This document shows, piece by piece, positions 42,095-49,910 of a stretch of 64,000 nucleotides of DNA. The stretch lies in the NCBI GenBank assembly GCA_947629515.1, contig CANRDY010000005.1:1-64000 (forward strand), in the 5' to 3' direction. Source of the stretch: an uncultured Clostridia bacterium. Lineage in GTDB: Bacteria > Bacillota > Clostridia > Christensenellales > Borkfalkiaceae. Position numbers and translations under genes: made by a program. The notes under the pieces were generated by a model. The model was given only the letters and a program-made list of their open reading frames with translations. It was not told where the DNA came from and searched no databases. Numbering within the stretch: position 1 is the stretch's first letter; each line of letters opens with the position of its first letter.

Positions 42095-42673
42095 AAAGCA
42101 TATGCGGCGGGGCGCAAGCGTTCCGTAAACGTTCCGTTTGATCAAGGGTCTTAACGGCGAAGAGGTAAAGCAAGTGTATAGGCTTATCAACGCAAGCAAC
42201 CCCTACCTTTAAATTCCTCCCCCTTAGAAAAGGGGAGGGAATAAGGAAAAATAAAAACATTCGCTCCCCTTCACGGCTTGCCGAGAGGGGGAGCTGTCCG
42301 CGAAGCGGACTGAGGGGGTGCGTTCCAAATAATAACGGAGCACATTAAGGCACTGTCATTTCGAACGATATGACACGCGCCGTAGGCGCGGGATTGAGTG
42401 AGATAATCCCCCCATGGTCTGTGCTTGCAATTTTGAAACGCGAACCAAAAAATTGCTCACTCTTTGCCTCTTTCGCGCTCCCGCTACCCCTACCCTCGCC
42501 CTCCCCCCTCCAAATGGAAGGGGAGGAAATAGGGGAAAGAACAGGGTCGAAGTGCGGAGTTTTCAAAACAGCGGGTGTCCGCTGTTTTGAGAAATCCCCG
42601 CTCGCCTACAAAGTTTCTCACTTCGTACGGGCAATTTACTTCGTTCTTACTTTTAAATAAAGGCAGGTAAAAA
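42095..42673. other. Repeat mosaic between the SGNH and GDSL genes
   Basis: No gene is seen. It holds one B unit (42103-42195), repeat D (42198-42325), the left end of an A element (42352 to about 42445), a partial D-like block (42490-42530), both ends of an E element collapsed around its AAAACAGCGG palindrome (42543-42601), and the tail of a C element (42603-42650). Confidence 0.65.
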
Positions 42674-43435
42674 ATGAAAAAATATTCGCGTTTTGTTATT
42701 TCGAAAGCGCGCTTTGTTTTGGTTCTTTTGCTGGCGTTGGCGATCGTTTTGCCGTGCGCTGTCTGCGCCGTCGGGTGTTCTCCACGTCAATCGGGCGGAG
42801 ATGATGAAAACGGAGAAAGTATAACGGAGGAAGTCGATTTTTCGGATATGAAGTATGCCGCCCTCGGCGACAGTATTACGTTCGGAGTCGACGGGTTCAA
42901 CGGCTATCAGACCCAAATGACGTCGCCGTATTGCAAGGTCGTGGGCGAACTTCTCGGTTTTAAGGAAGTATACAATCACGGCGTTTCAAGCTCTTGCATA
43001 TCCCTTGTTTTGGGCGAGCGCGACGCTTTTTGCAACAGGTACAGCCAAATGCCCGACGACGCGGACGTCATATCGGTAATGGGCGGGATAAACGATTTCG
43101 GCGCAAACGCTCCCATAGGGAGTATCGACGATAGCGACGGCTATACGTTCTGTGGCGCGTTGAATGTTCTCGCGCAGGGCTTAAAGCAAAAATATCCCCG
43201 CGCGTTCATATTTTTTATGACGCCCTTGAAGTGGAAAGCCAAAACGAACGGGTTTGAGGAAATTTGCGGGGCAGTCAAAGACGTGTGCGCAAAGTATCGG
43301 ATACCCGTACTTGACGCGGCTAACAAGGCGGATTTTTCGGTCGAATACAACGCGGACGGCTATGTGGGAGACGGGCTTCACCCCTCGCAAAATTTTCACA
43401 CGACCGTGACGCGCCCCTTATCGGTCAATTCATAA
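42674..43435 (+). pseudogene. GDSL/SGNH lipoprotein esterase, C-terminally frameshifted
   Basis: This exported SGNH hydrolase has a signal peptide with lipobox AVGC (about residue 35), block I ALGDSITFGVDG, block III VMGGINDFG and block V DGLHPS with the catalytic Asp/His. The frame ends 14 residues after block V in the atypical HTTVTRPLSVNS. An AC dinucleotide is duplicated at 43398-43401. Removing one AC restores a typical tail (HDRDAPLIGQFIKDNFA...) to a TGA at 43465-43467. The catalytic residues precede the shift, so partial activity is possible. Nearness to the MBOAT/SGNH cluster suggests polymer deacylation. Confidence 0.75.
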
Positions 43436-43492
43436 AGGATAACTTTGCGGTTGCTGCAAACAACTGATTTATACCAAAAACAGGAGTATATA

Positions 43493-43849
43493 GTGAAAAA
43501 AATCAAATGTCCGTGTTGCGGAAAAAGAGTGGGCGCGGACGAGGAAAACTGCCCGAACTGCTTTTTTAAGCTCACGCCGAACACGCCCGAAGAAGAGGAG
43601 ACGCTTTTGCGCAAAGCCCTCGGCGGCATATTCACGCCGATGAGCTACTTTTCGGCTGACTTTGCGATAATCCGCCGCGCGGCAAAGGCGGGCAACGCCG
43701 AGGCGCAGTACCGCATGGGCGACGTCTACCTCGACGGGTTCGAAAATATCCCCAAAAGTTTACGTAAGGCAAAGGCATGGTACAAAAAATCCGCCAAAGC
43801 GGGTTACGCTCCCGCCGCCGAACGCTTGCAAATGCTTAAAGAAAAATAA
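43493..43849 (+). CDS. Zinc-ribbon protein with Sel1-like repeats
   Basis: This 118-residue protein has an N-terminal zinc ribbon (CPCCGKRV...CPNCFF, residues about 5-25) and Sel1/TPR-like alpha-hairpin repeats (about 55-115: AAKAGNAEAQYRMGDVYLDG, AKAWYKKSAKAGYAPAAERL). Sel1 repeats mediate protein-protein contacts. The start is GTG after an AGGAG; the frame to its left overlaps the tail of the esterase. It is probably co-transcribed with the esterase, 58 bp after its annotated stop. The cellular partner is unknown. Confidence 0.82.
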   Translation: MKKIKCPCCGKRVGADEENCPNCFFKLTPNTPEEEETLLRKALGGIFTPMSYFSADFAIIRRAAKAGNAEAQYRMGDVYLDGFENIPKSLRKAKAWYKKSAKAGYAPAAERLQMLKEK

Positions 43850-43851
43850 TA

Positions 43852-44006
43852 GCGCAAGCGTTCCGCAAGCGTTCCGCTTGACCTTGTGTCTTAACGGCGT
43901 TGCGATAGTACGGCGTATAGGCTGTTCAACGCGAGGCGGCGTGTCGCCGCGAACGGGATTCTTAACGGCGGGGAAGGGTGGACGGCGGAACGGCTGTTCA
44001 ACGGGA
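43852..44006 (+). repeat. Repeat B, two units
   Basis: The first unit has AAGCG-TTC-CGCTT. The second replaces that hairpin with GCGGCG-TGT-CGCCGC but keeps TTCTTAACGGCG and CTGTTCAAC. Confidence 0.78.
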
Positions 44007-44007
44007 A

Positions 44008-44044
44008 GCGGCGTGGCGGGCTGTTTTTCAGCCCGCCACGCCGC
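44008..44044. terminator. GC-rich hairpin
   Basis: GCGGCGTGGCGGGCTG pairs with CAGCCCGCCACGCCGC around TTTTT. Confidence 0.5.
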
Positions 44045-44075
44045 AATTTTAAATAATAACGGAGCGCATTATGGC

Positions 44076-44382
44076 ACTGTCATTTCGAGCCGATTGAGAA
44101 GACGTGAAACGTCTTCGATTGAGCGAGAGAATCCCCCCGTGGTCCGTGCTTGCTCTTTGAAATCAACACCCATTCCAAATATTATCGTATCACATCATTC
44201 GCGCGCCGCGGTGAACCCCCACCTTTCATTCCTCCCCCTTGTAATTTCTCCTCCCCATATTCCCTCCCCTTTTTCAAGGGGGAGGGGAGGGTAGGGGTTT
44301 TCTATAATATCTACCTTATGACAACTCCGCTATACTGCGGAATAGACCCGTTCGACGCGCTTCGCTTGCTCAGGGTGACAGT
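44076..44382 (+). repeat. Repeat family A, copy 6 (carries D)
   Basis: Left ACTGTCATTTCGA, stem GAAGACGT-GAA-ACGTCTTC, nested D block at 44214-44300, right GGGTGACAGT. Confidence 0.78.
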
Positions 44383-44397
44383 TATTATTTAAAATAA

Positions 44398-44429
44398 GCG
44401 GCGGGCTGTGAAAACAGCCCGCCGCGTTT
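44398..44429. terminator. Bidirectional terminator between convergent genes
   Basis: GCGGCGGGCTGT pairs with ACAGCCCGCCGC around GAAA, with GTTTT on the plus side and CTTATTTT on the minus side. Confidence 0.7.
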
Positions 44430-44468
44430 TAACTTTATTCGAAAAGGGATATGTGCGGGGGAATTGGG

Positions 44469-45335
44469 TCACACCTCGATAAGTTCGTAGTCGCGGGAGC
44501 CGATGTTGAGGGCGGCCGCCGCTTCGACCGTGTGCACGCCGTTGCGGCTTTCGATGCGCTCGATAAGATGCGCTTGCCCGGGGTCGTCCTTGGCGGCGTA
44601 AACAAGGTCGAGGCACGCCTGATCGATCGCAACGGGGTCGAGCGAGGCGAGAATACCTATATCCTTCATGCAGGGGTCTTCGGCGACGGCACAGCAATCG
44701 CAGTCCACCGACATGTTTTTCATCACGTTGATATAAGCGGCGTTGCCCTTGAAAAATTCCACCACCGAAGAGGCGGCGTCAGCCATGCTTTCGAGGAACG
44801 CGTCGTGGTCGCTCGTCCACATCTCTTTGGGTTTGCCCGCGCCGTGAATGTACGCTTTGCCGTAGGACGAGGCGATACCTATCGAAAGTTGCTTCAACGC
44901 CCCGCCGAAGCCGCCCATGGGGTGCCCTTTGAAATGCGAAAGCACGAGTAAAAAGTCGTAATTTGCAAGGTTCTTGCCCACATAATTCTTTTTGATGACC
45001 TTGCCATGCGGAATGTCGAGCACAAGATCGGGACCTTCCGCGTCCAAAAGGTCTACGTCGAAGTACTCGCTCCAACCGTGTTTTTTGAGAAGTTTAAGGT
45101 GTTTCGCGGTGGTGTTGCGCCTGCCGGGATAAGCGGTGTTACATTCCGCGACCGTTCCCCCGACAAAGTCGATAACGGGCTTCCAGAAGTCGGGTCTCAA
45201 AAAGTTTTGGTTGCCCGCCTCGCCCGAGTGGAGCTTTATCGCCACTTTGCCTTTCGGCTGAACGCCGAGAAGTTTGTACATTTCAAGCGTTTTTTCCGCG
45301 CTTATTTCCCTCGAAAAATACACAACAGGTTTCAT
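44469..45335 (-). CDS. DUF362-family protein
   Basis: This 288-residue protein belongs to the DUF362 family, often found with Fe-S proteins but of unproven role. Family features are VAIKLHSGEAGNQNFLRP near the N-terminus, DFLLVLSHFKGHPMGGFGGALKQLSIG in the middle, and a CDCCAVAEDPCMKDIGILASLDPVAIDQACLDLV segment whose cysteines may bind a metal cluster. It carries no separate ferredoxin domain, unlike many homologues. A weak AAGGCGG precedes the ATG. It stands alone and converges on the Sel1 gene. Confidence 0.88.
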   Translation of the reverse strand: MKPVVYFSREISAEKTLEMYKLLGVQPKGKVAIKLHSGEAGNQNFLRPDFWKPVIDFVGGTVAECNTAYPGRRNTTAKHLKLLKKHGWSEYFDVDLLDAEGPDLVLDIPHGKVIKKNYVGKNLANYDFLLVLSHFKGHPMGGFGGALKQLSIGIASSYGKAYIHGAGKPKEMWTSDHDAFLESMADAASSVVEFFKGNAAYINVMKNMSVDCDCCAVAEDPCMKDIGILASLDPVAIDQACLDLVYAAKDDPGQAHLIERIESRNGVHTVEAAAALNIGSRDYELIEV

Positions 45336-45644
45336 ATTATCCGCCTTTTGATTTCTTTTTAGATATAATATACCAAAAATTCCATTCTGTACAGTACTTT
45401 TGCAAAAAAAGTTTGCCGCAAGCGCAAGCGTTCCGCTTGATCTTGTGTCTTAACGGCGTTGCGATAGTACGGCGTATAGGCTGTTCAACATTAAGCGGCG
45501 TGTCGCCGCGGACGGTTCTTATAGGAAAATACCCCCTCAATTATTAATTAAGGGGAGCGAATAGTTAAAAGTTATTTTAGCGAAGGGGAGCGAGTGGGGC
45601 GGCGTTAACACAATCGGCGCGAAAGGGAGTAAAACAATGAAAAG
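45336..45644. other. Gap with one repeat B unit
   Basis: A B unit (45421-45492) nearly identical to the one at 43861 is followed by GCGGCG-TGT-CGCCGC. After about 45530 come the inverted CCCCT/AGGGG pair and two copies of an AAAAGTTATTTT..CGAAGGG block (about 45572 and 45641), the second reaching the end of the XRE gene. No gene is supported. Confidence 0.55.
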
Positions 45645-45863
45645 TTATTTTCTCGAAGGGTCGTCGGTTTCGCCCAACAGATAATCTATGCTCGTACCGT
45701 AAAAACGGGCGAGCTTAATCAATACCTCGGTGGGTATGTCGTTTTCGCCCGTCTCGTACTTCGAGTAGCCCGTCTGCGACATCCCGAGCATCTTTGCGAC
45801 CGCGCTCTGGTTCAAATCGCGGTCCTCTCTTAAATCGCGTATTCTGTGATAGTTTCTCTTCAT
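45645..45863 (-). CDS. XRE-family HTH repressor-like protein
   Basis: This 72-residue single-domain Cro/CI-type HTH has the helix-turn-helix QSAVAKMLGMSQTGYSKYETGEN (residues about 19-41) and the family tail TEVLIKLARFYGTSIDYLLGETD. It is divergent from the PH-domain gene, with a 21-bp palindrome between them (45915-45935). It therefore probably represses that promoter and perhaps its own. A minus-strand extended -10, TGTTATAAT, lies at 45884-45892. Confidence 0.92.
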   Translation of the reverse strand: MKRNYHRIRDLREDRDLNQSAVAKMLGMSQTGYSKYETGENDIPTEVLIKLARFYGTSIDYLLGETDDPSRK

Positions 45864-45908
45864 TTATATTTTTCCGCAAAAAAATTATAACATAGCCTGC
45901 TCAAACGC

Positions 45909-45937
45909 TTGACTTTTAACCTAATTCAGGTTAAACT
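45909..45937 (+). promoter_or_regulatory. Promoter with embedded operator palindrome
   Basis: TTGACT (45909-45914), a 17-nt spacer and TAAACT (45932-45937). An inverted repeat with 8-bp arms, TTTAACCT-AATTC-AGGTTAAA, occupies 45915-45935, i.e. the spacer and the start of the -10. It is an ideal site for the divergent XRE protein. Confidence 0.72.
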
Positions 45938-45989
45938 TAAATCAACGATAAGGCGCAAGCCGACAATTTATACAAAAGGAGAGTTGTAA

Positions 45990-46436
45990 ATGGGCAAATA
46001 CGTAGAGAACAATCTGCAAAAGAACGAGAGCCTCGTAAAGCAGGCGAAGATAACCTTTATATGGGTTATATGGCATATCACGAACATACTTATTATTCCC
46101 CTCATCGTAAGAATAATTAAGCACAACCATATCGAGCTTGCGATCACCAACAAGAGGATAGTGGGAAAGATAGGCGTTTTTAACACCAAGTCGCTCGATT
46201 CGCCTTTGAACAAGATACAGAACTGTTCGGTAAAGCAGACGTTCGGCGGCAAGATATTCAACTTCGGAACGGTGGTCGTGAACACCGCGGCGGGGGAATA
46301 CTGCTTTGAGGGCGTGAAGAGCGCGAACGACTTTAAAAACGCCGTTATGGCGCAGATAGAGCAGTACGAAGAGGACAGAACGAGACAGCAAGCCGAGCAG
46401 ATGGCGCGCGCCATGGCGGGTGCTATAAACAAATAA
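45990..46436 (+). CDS. PH-domain (bPH_2/YdbS-like) membrane-associated protein
   Basis: This 148-residue protein has one or two hydrophobic helices near residues 22-45 and a bacterial PH domain (about 47-125: ELAITNKRIVGKIGVFNTKSLDSPLNKIQNC, followed by VVVNTAAGEYCFEGV). A charged Gln/Arg/Ala-rich helix ends the protein. Such proteins are envelope-associated with unknown ligands. The SD AAAGGAGA lies 9 nt before the ATG. It is under a promoter with a built-in operator, divergent from the XRE gene, so it is likely inducible. Confidence 0.85.
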   Translation: MGKYVENNLQKNESLVKQAKITFIWVIWHITNILIIPLIVRIIKHNHIELAITNKRIVGKIGVFNTKSLDSPLNKIQNCSVKQTFGGKIFNFGTVVVNTAAGEYCFEGVKSANDFKNAVMAQIEQYEEDRTRQQAEQMARAMAGAINK

Positions 46437-46494
46437 GGTTCATTATGACCGCAGACGCCGATAACAAGGCGGACAAACGTTTCTCTCTCTAAGT

Positions 46495-46528
46495 CCCGTG
46501 GCGGGGCAACACCGCCGCGGGGCTTTTT
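46495..46528 (+). terminator. Terminator of the PH-domain gene
   Basis: CCCGTGGCGG and CCGCCGCGGG arms around GGCAACA are followed by GC and five T residues. Confidence 0.75.
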
Positions 46529-46568
46529 CTGTGGGGGGGGATGTTCAATGGGAAGCGGCGGGGCGGGC

Positions 46569-46667
46569 GTGAAATTTTTGCCTTACGGCAAAAGTGAAAT
46601 TTGTGCTACGCGCAAGTTAAATTTTTTGCTAATGCAAAAAGTGAAATTTTTTTGCTGTCGCAAAAAA
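46569..46667 (+). repeat. Tandem GTGAAATT-hairpin array, four units
   Basis: Units of 22-27 bp start GTGAAATT (once GTTAAATT). Each then contains its own small stem: TTTTGCC/GGCAAAA, TGTGC/GCGCA, TTTTTGC/GCAAAAA and TTTTTTGC/GCAAAAAA. The stems differ but remain complementary. Confidence 0.78.
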
Positions 46668-46684
46668 GTTGTGGTGAATAGCGT

Positions 46685-46715
46685 GCGGGCGCGGCTGTTG
46701 TATAGCCGCGCCCGC
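46685..46715. terminator. GC-rich hairpin
   Basis: GCGGGCGCGGCT pairs with AGCCGCGCCCGC. Confidence 0.5.
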
Positions 46716-46746
46716 TATTTTAAATAATATCGGAGCTTATTATGGC

Positions 46747-47072
46747 ACTGTCATTTCGAACGCTATGAGACCCGCGCATAAATGCGCGGGCGATTAAGTG
46801 AGAGAATCCCCCCGTGGTCTGCTCGGGGCACTTTGAAACGCGTACACAAAAAAGCAAGCATTTAATTAAACGTTCTTGCGCGGTACTGCTGTAAACCCCC
46901 ACCTTTAATTCCTCCCCCTTGTAATTTCTCCGCCCCTATTCCCTCCCCTTTTCCAAGGGGGAGGGGAGGGTAGGGGTTTTTCTATAATATCTACCTTATA
47001 AAAACTCCGCTATACTGCGGAATAGATTTCTCCACTGCGCTCGCGTTCGCTCGCTTCGGTCGAAATGACAGT
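46747..47072 (+). repeat. Repeat family A, copy 7
   Basis: Perfect ends ACTGTCATTTCGA and TCGAAATGACAGT. Stem CCCGCGCA-TAAA-TGCGCGGG. A D block is nested at 46893-46976. Confidence 0.78.
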
Positions 47073-47296
47073 TATTATTAGAAGTTCGCTAACGCTTCGG
47101 TCTCGTCTTTGGCGAGGGGTCGGGCAAAGCCCTCGAACGAAATGACAGATTATTTTTAAGAAAGCGCGCGGGCGGGGGCTTTCCTGTGCGGGGGGCTTTC
47201 TTTTTGTGGGCTTTTATGTGCGGGTGGGTTTTGGGGGCGGTTTTTGCAACTTGTCCGAATATGTCGCGAATATGGCGATAATCGACAAAATAGGTC

Positions 47297-47325
47297 TTGA
47301 CAAACGGCGGCAATTAAAATAAAAT
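47297..47325 (+). promoter_or_regulatory. Promoter of the V-ATPase operon, predicted leaderless
   Basis: A perfect TTGACA (47297-47302), a 17-nt spacer and TAAAAT (47320-47325), then 7 nt to the ATG at 47333. No Shine-Dalgarno is present. Confidence 0.78.
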
Positions 47326-47332
47326 AAATAAT

Positions 47333-47644
47333 ATGGAAGAAGAGATAATTTTGCGCGTAAAAGAGGCGGAAGCTCAAGCCGACGCAAAGATAACGGCCGC
47401 CAGGACAGAGGCGGAGGGGATAATTGCCGAGGCGCACCGCACCGCCAAAAAGGCGGGCGAGGACTGTGCCGCAAAGTGCGCCGCCGAGAGGGCGGAGATA
47501 ATTTCCGCCGCAACGGCGGCTTCAGAGGAGAGCTATAAAAATGCCCTCGAAGAGTGCAGACGTGCCGCCGCAGAAAAGGCGCGCGGGGTCGAGGACAAGT
47601 TTGAAAGATACGCCGCGGAGATAGTGGAGAGGATCGTAAAATGA
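47333..47644 (+). CDS. V-type ATPase subunit G/H-like stalk protein
   Basis: This 103-residue Ala/Glu/Lys-rich protein is predicted to be almost entirely coiled coil (VKEAEAQADAKITAARTEAEGIIAEAHRTA...). It corresponds to the small peripheral-stalk subunit (NtpF/AhaH type) that pairs with subunit E. It is the first gene of the nine-gene ATPase operon and overlaps subunit I by 4 nt (ATGA). It has no Shine-Dalgarno, and the promoter's -10 ends 7 nt before the ATG. Confidence 0.85.
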   Translation: MEEEIILRVKEAEAQADAKITAARTEAEGIIAEAHRTAKKAGEDCAAKCAAERAEIISAATAASEESYKNALEECRRAAAEKARGVEDKFERYAAEIVERIVK

Positions 47645-49716
47645 TCTTGAAGATGCGCAAACTCAACCTCGCGGGGCTTATTTCCGAACGCGGGAAAATA
47701 TTTGACCTGCTGCAATGCACGGGCGCGGTCCAGTTAAAGGAGCACCCGTATATTTCGGTTGCGGGTCGAACGTCCGCCGCCGACGAAGAGCCCGCCGAAG
47801 TGAGCGGGAACGCCGAAGTTAAAAGAGTTCCCGAGGAAACTTCCGCTCTGCAGACCACCGCGGAGGCAACGGGCGGCGATCCTTCCCGCGGAGCCGAAGA
47901 GGTAACGGAGAGGTTGGAGGAAGAGCTTGCCGCCTATGAGAGGGCGATGGAGCTTATCGAGGGCGCGTCGGAGCAGAAAAAGGGGCAGGATATGCCCGAG
48001 ATAACGGCGGAGGAGTTCTTTTCGGCATACAAAGAGGAAGAGACGGCAAAGGCGTTGAGGGAGACGGCGGAGAGCGTCCGCGCCAACCTTGCGACCCTTG
48101 CGGCTGAGAGAAGCAAACTTGCAAAGGAGCTTGAAGAGAGCGGCAAGTACCGCGGACTTAAAGGTAAATTTTCGGACTACGCGTCGACGAAGAGCGTGCG
48201 CGTGAGGCTGGGGACGATGCCCGCGCAGGCGTACGGTAAATTCGAAGAGCAGATAGCGGGCGAAGAGCTGTGCTATGCTTCGGCGACCCCCGCGGGCGAG
48301 GACTGCCTTGTGCTTGCCGCCGCGCACGCGACGGCTGAAGAAACGCTCGAAGCCGCTCTTTCGGCTAACGGGTTTTCGCCTTGCCCCTATTTTGAAGACA
48401 GCACGGGGGAAGAGGTCTGCGCACGTATTTCGGAAAAGCTCGAAAGAAATCAAGCCGAGGAAAAGAGCGAGAGGGAGAGGCTTTCTTCCGCCCTCGGCGA
48501 ACTCAAAAAGTTAAAGATATATTGCGAATTTTTGGCGTTCGAGCTTGAAAAGGCAAAGTCGGCAGCCCTCACCGCGACGACCGAGCGGGCGTTTTTTGCC
48601 GAGGCGTTCGTGCCCGCCGAAGCCGAAGAGCGGGTAAAGGAATTTTTGGACGGGAGCGCGCTCACCGTGTGGTACGCCTTTTCCGACCCCGCAGAGGGCG
48701 AGAAAGTTCCCACCCTTTTAAAGAACAACAAAGTCGTCGAAAACTTCGAGACGATAACAAATATGTATTCCCCTCCCGACTCGCGGGAGTTCGACCCCAA
48801 CACCGTTATGGCGTTCTTTTACAGCCTGTTTTTGGGCTTCATCATGGCGGATATGGGTTACGGGCTTCTGATGGCGGTCGGCGGGGGAATTTTGTACCTT
48901 AAAACTGCCAAAAAGGGCGGAATGAAGAGCCTTTCGGGCGTGTTCGCCGTGGGCGGGATATTCGCCGTTTTGTGGGGAATTTTGTTCAACTCGCTCTTCG
49001 GAGTGGCGGTTCTGCCGTTTACGGCAATGCCGATAGCCTTCGACCTTGCGGGCGGCAATTTCGACAACTATACCTTTATGGGAATGGAAATACCCGCCGT
49101 GCTCGTAATCGCGCTCTTCCTCGGAATTTTCCAGCTGTTTGCGGGATATGTGTGCAAGGCAGTGCAGGAATGGCGGCGGGGCAACTTCTTCGACGGGCTG
49201 TTCGACGGCGCGGTGTGGGCGGCGTTCTCCGTGGGCGTGGGAATAGCCATAGCGGGGCTTATACAGAACTTCAACCTGCCTCAGGCGTTCGTTGCGGCGG
49301 GCGGAGGGATCGCGGGCGGAAGTCTGCTTATTGCCGTCGTTACCGCGGGCAGAAAGGAAAAGCTCGTGGGGAAGTTCACCAAGGGCTTCGGTTCGGTCTA
49401 CGGCATAATCAACTACGCCTCGGACATTCTGAGCTACGCGCGGCTGTACGGGCTTATGCTCTCGGGCGCGGTAATAGCGCAGATAGTTTCGAGCTATTCG
49501 ATAGACTTCATAACGGGCGGCGACCCCGTGTTCGCCGTGATCGGCGTGCTTTTGATGATAGTGGGGCACGCGTTCAACCTTGCGATAGGGCTTTTGGGCG
49601 CGTATATCCACGACGCAAGGCTGCAATACGTCGAGTTCTACGGCAGGTTCTACGAGGGCGAGGGCGAGCTGTTCACCCCCCTCGGTTCGAAGAGAAGATA
49701 TGTGGCGTTGAAATAA
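47641..49716 (+). CDS. ntpI: V-type ATPase subunit I (a-type stator)
   Basis: This 691-residue membrane stator forms the ion half-channels. The N-terminal cytoplasmic half is long and charged, with coiled coils and an acidic low-complexity insertion (about residues 40-95). The C-terminal half has seven to eight membrane helices, including MAFFYSLFLGFIMADMGYGLLM and DILSYARLYGLMLSGAVIAQ with the conserved Arg, and ends in ARLQYVEFYGRFYEGEGELFTPL, the subunit I signature. Confidence 0.95.
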   Translation: MILKMRKLNLAGLISERGKIFDLLQCTGAVQLKEHPYISVAGRTSAADEEPAEVSGNAEVKRVPEETSALQTTAEATGGDPSRGAEEVTERLEEELAAYERAMELIEGASEQKKGQDMPEITAEEFFSAYKEEETAKALRETAESVRANLATLAAERSKLAKELEESGKYRGLKGKFSDYASTKSVRVRLGTMPAQAYGKFEEQIAGEELCYASATPAGEDCLVLAAAHATAEETLEAALSANGFSPCPYFEDSTGEEVCARISEKLERNQAEEKSERERLSSALGELKKLKIYCEFLAFELEKAKSAALTATTERAFFAEAFVPAEAEERVKEFLDGSALTVWYAFSDPAEGEKVPTLLKNNKVVENFETITNMYSPPDSREFDPNTVMAFFYSLFLGFIMADMGYGLLMAVGGGILYLKTAKKGGMKSLSGVFAVGGIFAVLWGILFNSLFGVAVLPFTAMPIAFDLAGGNFDNYTFMGMEIPAVLVIALFLGIFQLFAGYVCKAVQEWRRGNFFDGLFDGAVWAAFSVGVGIAIAGLIQNFNLPQAFVAAGGGIAGGSLLIAVVTAGRKEKLVGKFTKGFGSVYGIINYASDILSYARLYGLMLSGAVIAQIVSSYSIDFITGGDPVFAVIGVLLMIVGHAFNLAIGLLGAYIHDARLQYVEFYGRFYEGEGELFTPLGSKRRYVALK

Positions 49717-49910
49717 CTTGTAACGGCTTTTCGATTTGGGCTGAACCATGCTGAACCGTTTTGGGACTGAACGGCGTTCGGGGCGTTTCGGGCTGAACCG
49801 TTCGGGGAAGGATCGGAACAGCCGCGTTCCGAAAAAAATAAAGGCAAAGACGGCTTTTCAAGCCGCGGAAAAAAATAAATAAATTGCATAAAAAACGGAG
49901 GTTTTTTGGT

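Larger units (their letters stand above)
43850..44397. other. Repeat-filled gap between convergent genes
   Basis: No gene is seen. It holds two B units (43852-44006), a hairpin (44008-44044) and repeat A (44076-44382) with a D element nested at 44214-44300. Confidence 0.7.
46529..47296. other. Repeat-filled gap before the V-ATPase operon
   Basis: No gene is seen. It holds a tandem GTGAAATT-hairpin array (46569-46667), a GC-rich hairpin (46685-46715), repeat A (46747-47072) with a nested D (46893-46976), and a second, partial right end of A (about 47086-47150). Confidence 0.7.
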
